DNA from: Akkermansia muciniphila
GTDB lineage: Bacteria; Verrucomicrobiota; Verrucomicrobiia; Verrucomicrobiales; Akkermansiaceae
Direction of reading: 5' to 3'
DNA length: 64,000 bases
NCBI RefSeq assembly: GCF_040616545.1
Contig: NZ_CP156688.1
Coordinates: forward strand, 2,356,001-2,420,000
Below, piece by piece: positions 63,917 through 64,000 of the stretch; position 1 is the stretch's first letter; each line of letters opens with the position of its first letter. A model generated the notes under the pieces. It was not told the origin of the DNA. It did no database searches and worked only from the letters and a program-made list of their open reading frames with translations. The translations under genes were made by a program, and so were the position numbers.

Positions 63917-64000
63917 ATGTCACGTTACCATGGAGAACAGGTTCTGGTGGTGCCCCGCGCCGCCTTTGAGGAGGCGGGGTATTTCCAGGGCCACCGGGAA
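63917..64000 (+). CDS. Start of an unidentified gene, cut by window edge
   Basis: ATG at 63917 begins a frame of 28 codons (MSRYHGEQVLVVPRAAFEEA...) open to the edge. Too little is present to name a family. Confidence 0.5.
   Translation, partial: MSRYHGEQVLVVPRAAFEEAGYFQGHRE

Overview
The window is a high-GC, gene-dense Gram-negative chromosome segment. It most likely comes from an Akkermansia-type member of the Verrucomicrobiota. This is inferred from the mix of a VPEP/RRRR-tailed (PEP-CTERM-like) surface protein, a secreted S1 sulfatase of the kind used on mucin glycans, lpxB (outer-membrane lipid A), HPr kinase with HPr and enzyme I, and a eukaryote-like glycogen branching enzyme. No rRNA is present, so the species cannot be fixed from this sequence alone.

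Layout. 0-13 kb: a truncated membrane protein, coaD, an operon of UDP-glucose pyrophosphorylase, a membrane protein and a GGQ release-factor-like protein, a methyltransferase, a beta-barrel-like protein, a TPR protein, a LicD plus cytidylyltransferase-oxidoreductase pair, glgB, and an argF-sufE-PEGA lipoprotein operon. 13-18 kb: the sulfatase and hprK-ptsH-ptsI. 18-27 kb: an M20 peptidase, an orphan ABC ATPase overlapping 5-FTHF cyclo-ligase, a dynamin-like GTPase, and a likely envelope operon (GT2, L,D-transpeptidase, YqgE, YggS). 27-36.5 kb: an ApaG-domain protein, a large SNF2 helicase, an Lrp regulator with an aminotransferase, a CPBP protease, a DUF218 protein and glycyl-tRNA synthetase.

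36.5-47.4 kb is a type I-C CRISPR-Cas island. Array 1 (7 repeats) is followed by a low-GC acetyltransferase, a leftward interference operon (cas3-cas5-cas8c-cas7) and a rightward adaptation operon (cas4-cas1-cas2) that runs into array 2 (11 repeats). The two arrays have different repeats whose hairpin stems covary. Both leaders share a 137-bp module bounded by an inverted repeat, placed exactly 44 bp before the first repeat. cas4 carries an in-frame amber codon immediately after its first iron-sulphur cysteine, with an otherwise intact frame.

47.4-52.1 kb is a remnant or domesticated T7-like phage structural cassette: portal, scaffold-like, Bbp19-like and gp11-like genes. It has no large terminase, capsid or integrase, and ends near a tRNA-Val(GAC).

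52.6-64 kb: a thioredoxin-like protein, duplicated small ferritin-like proteins, a C_GCAxxG_C_C redox protein, a DedA protein, lpxB, gdhA, the PEP-CTERM-like protein, a REP-type (RAYT) transposase with nearby GGGGTCAG motifs, a ClC channel whose start overlaps the end of a PTS EIIA gene, a YcxB-like protein, and a truncated gene at the right edge.
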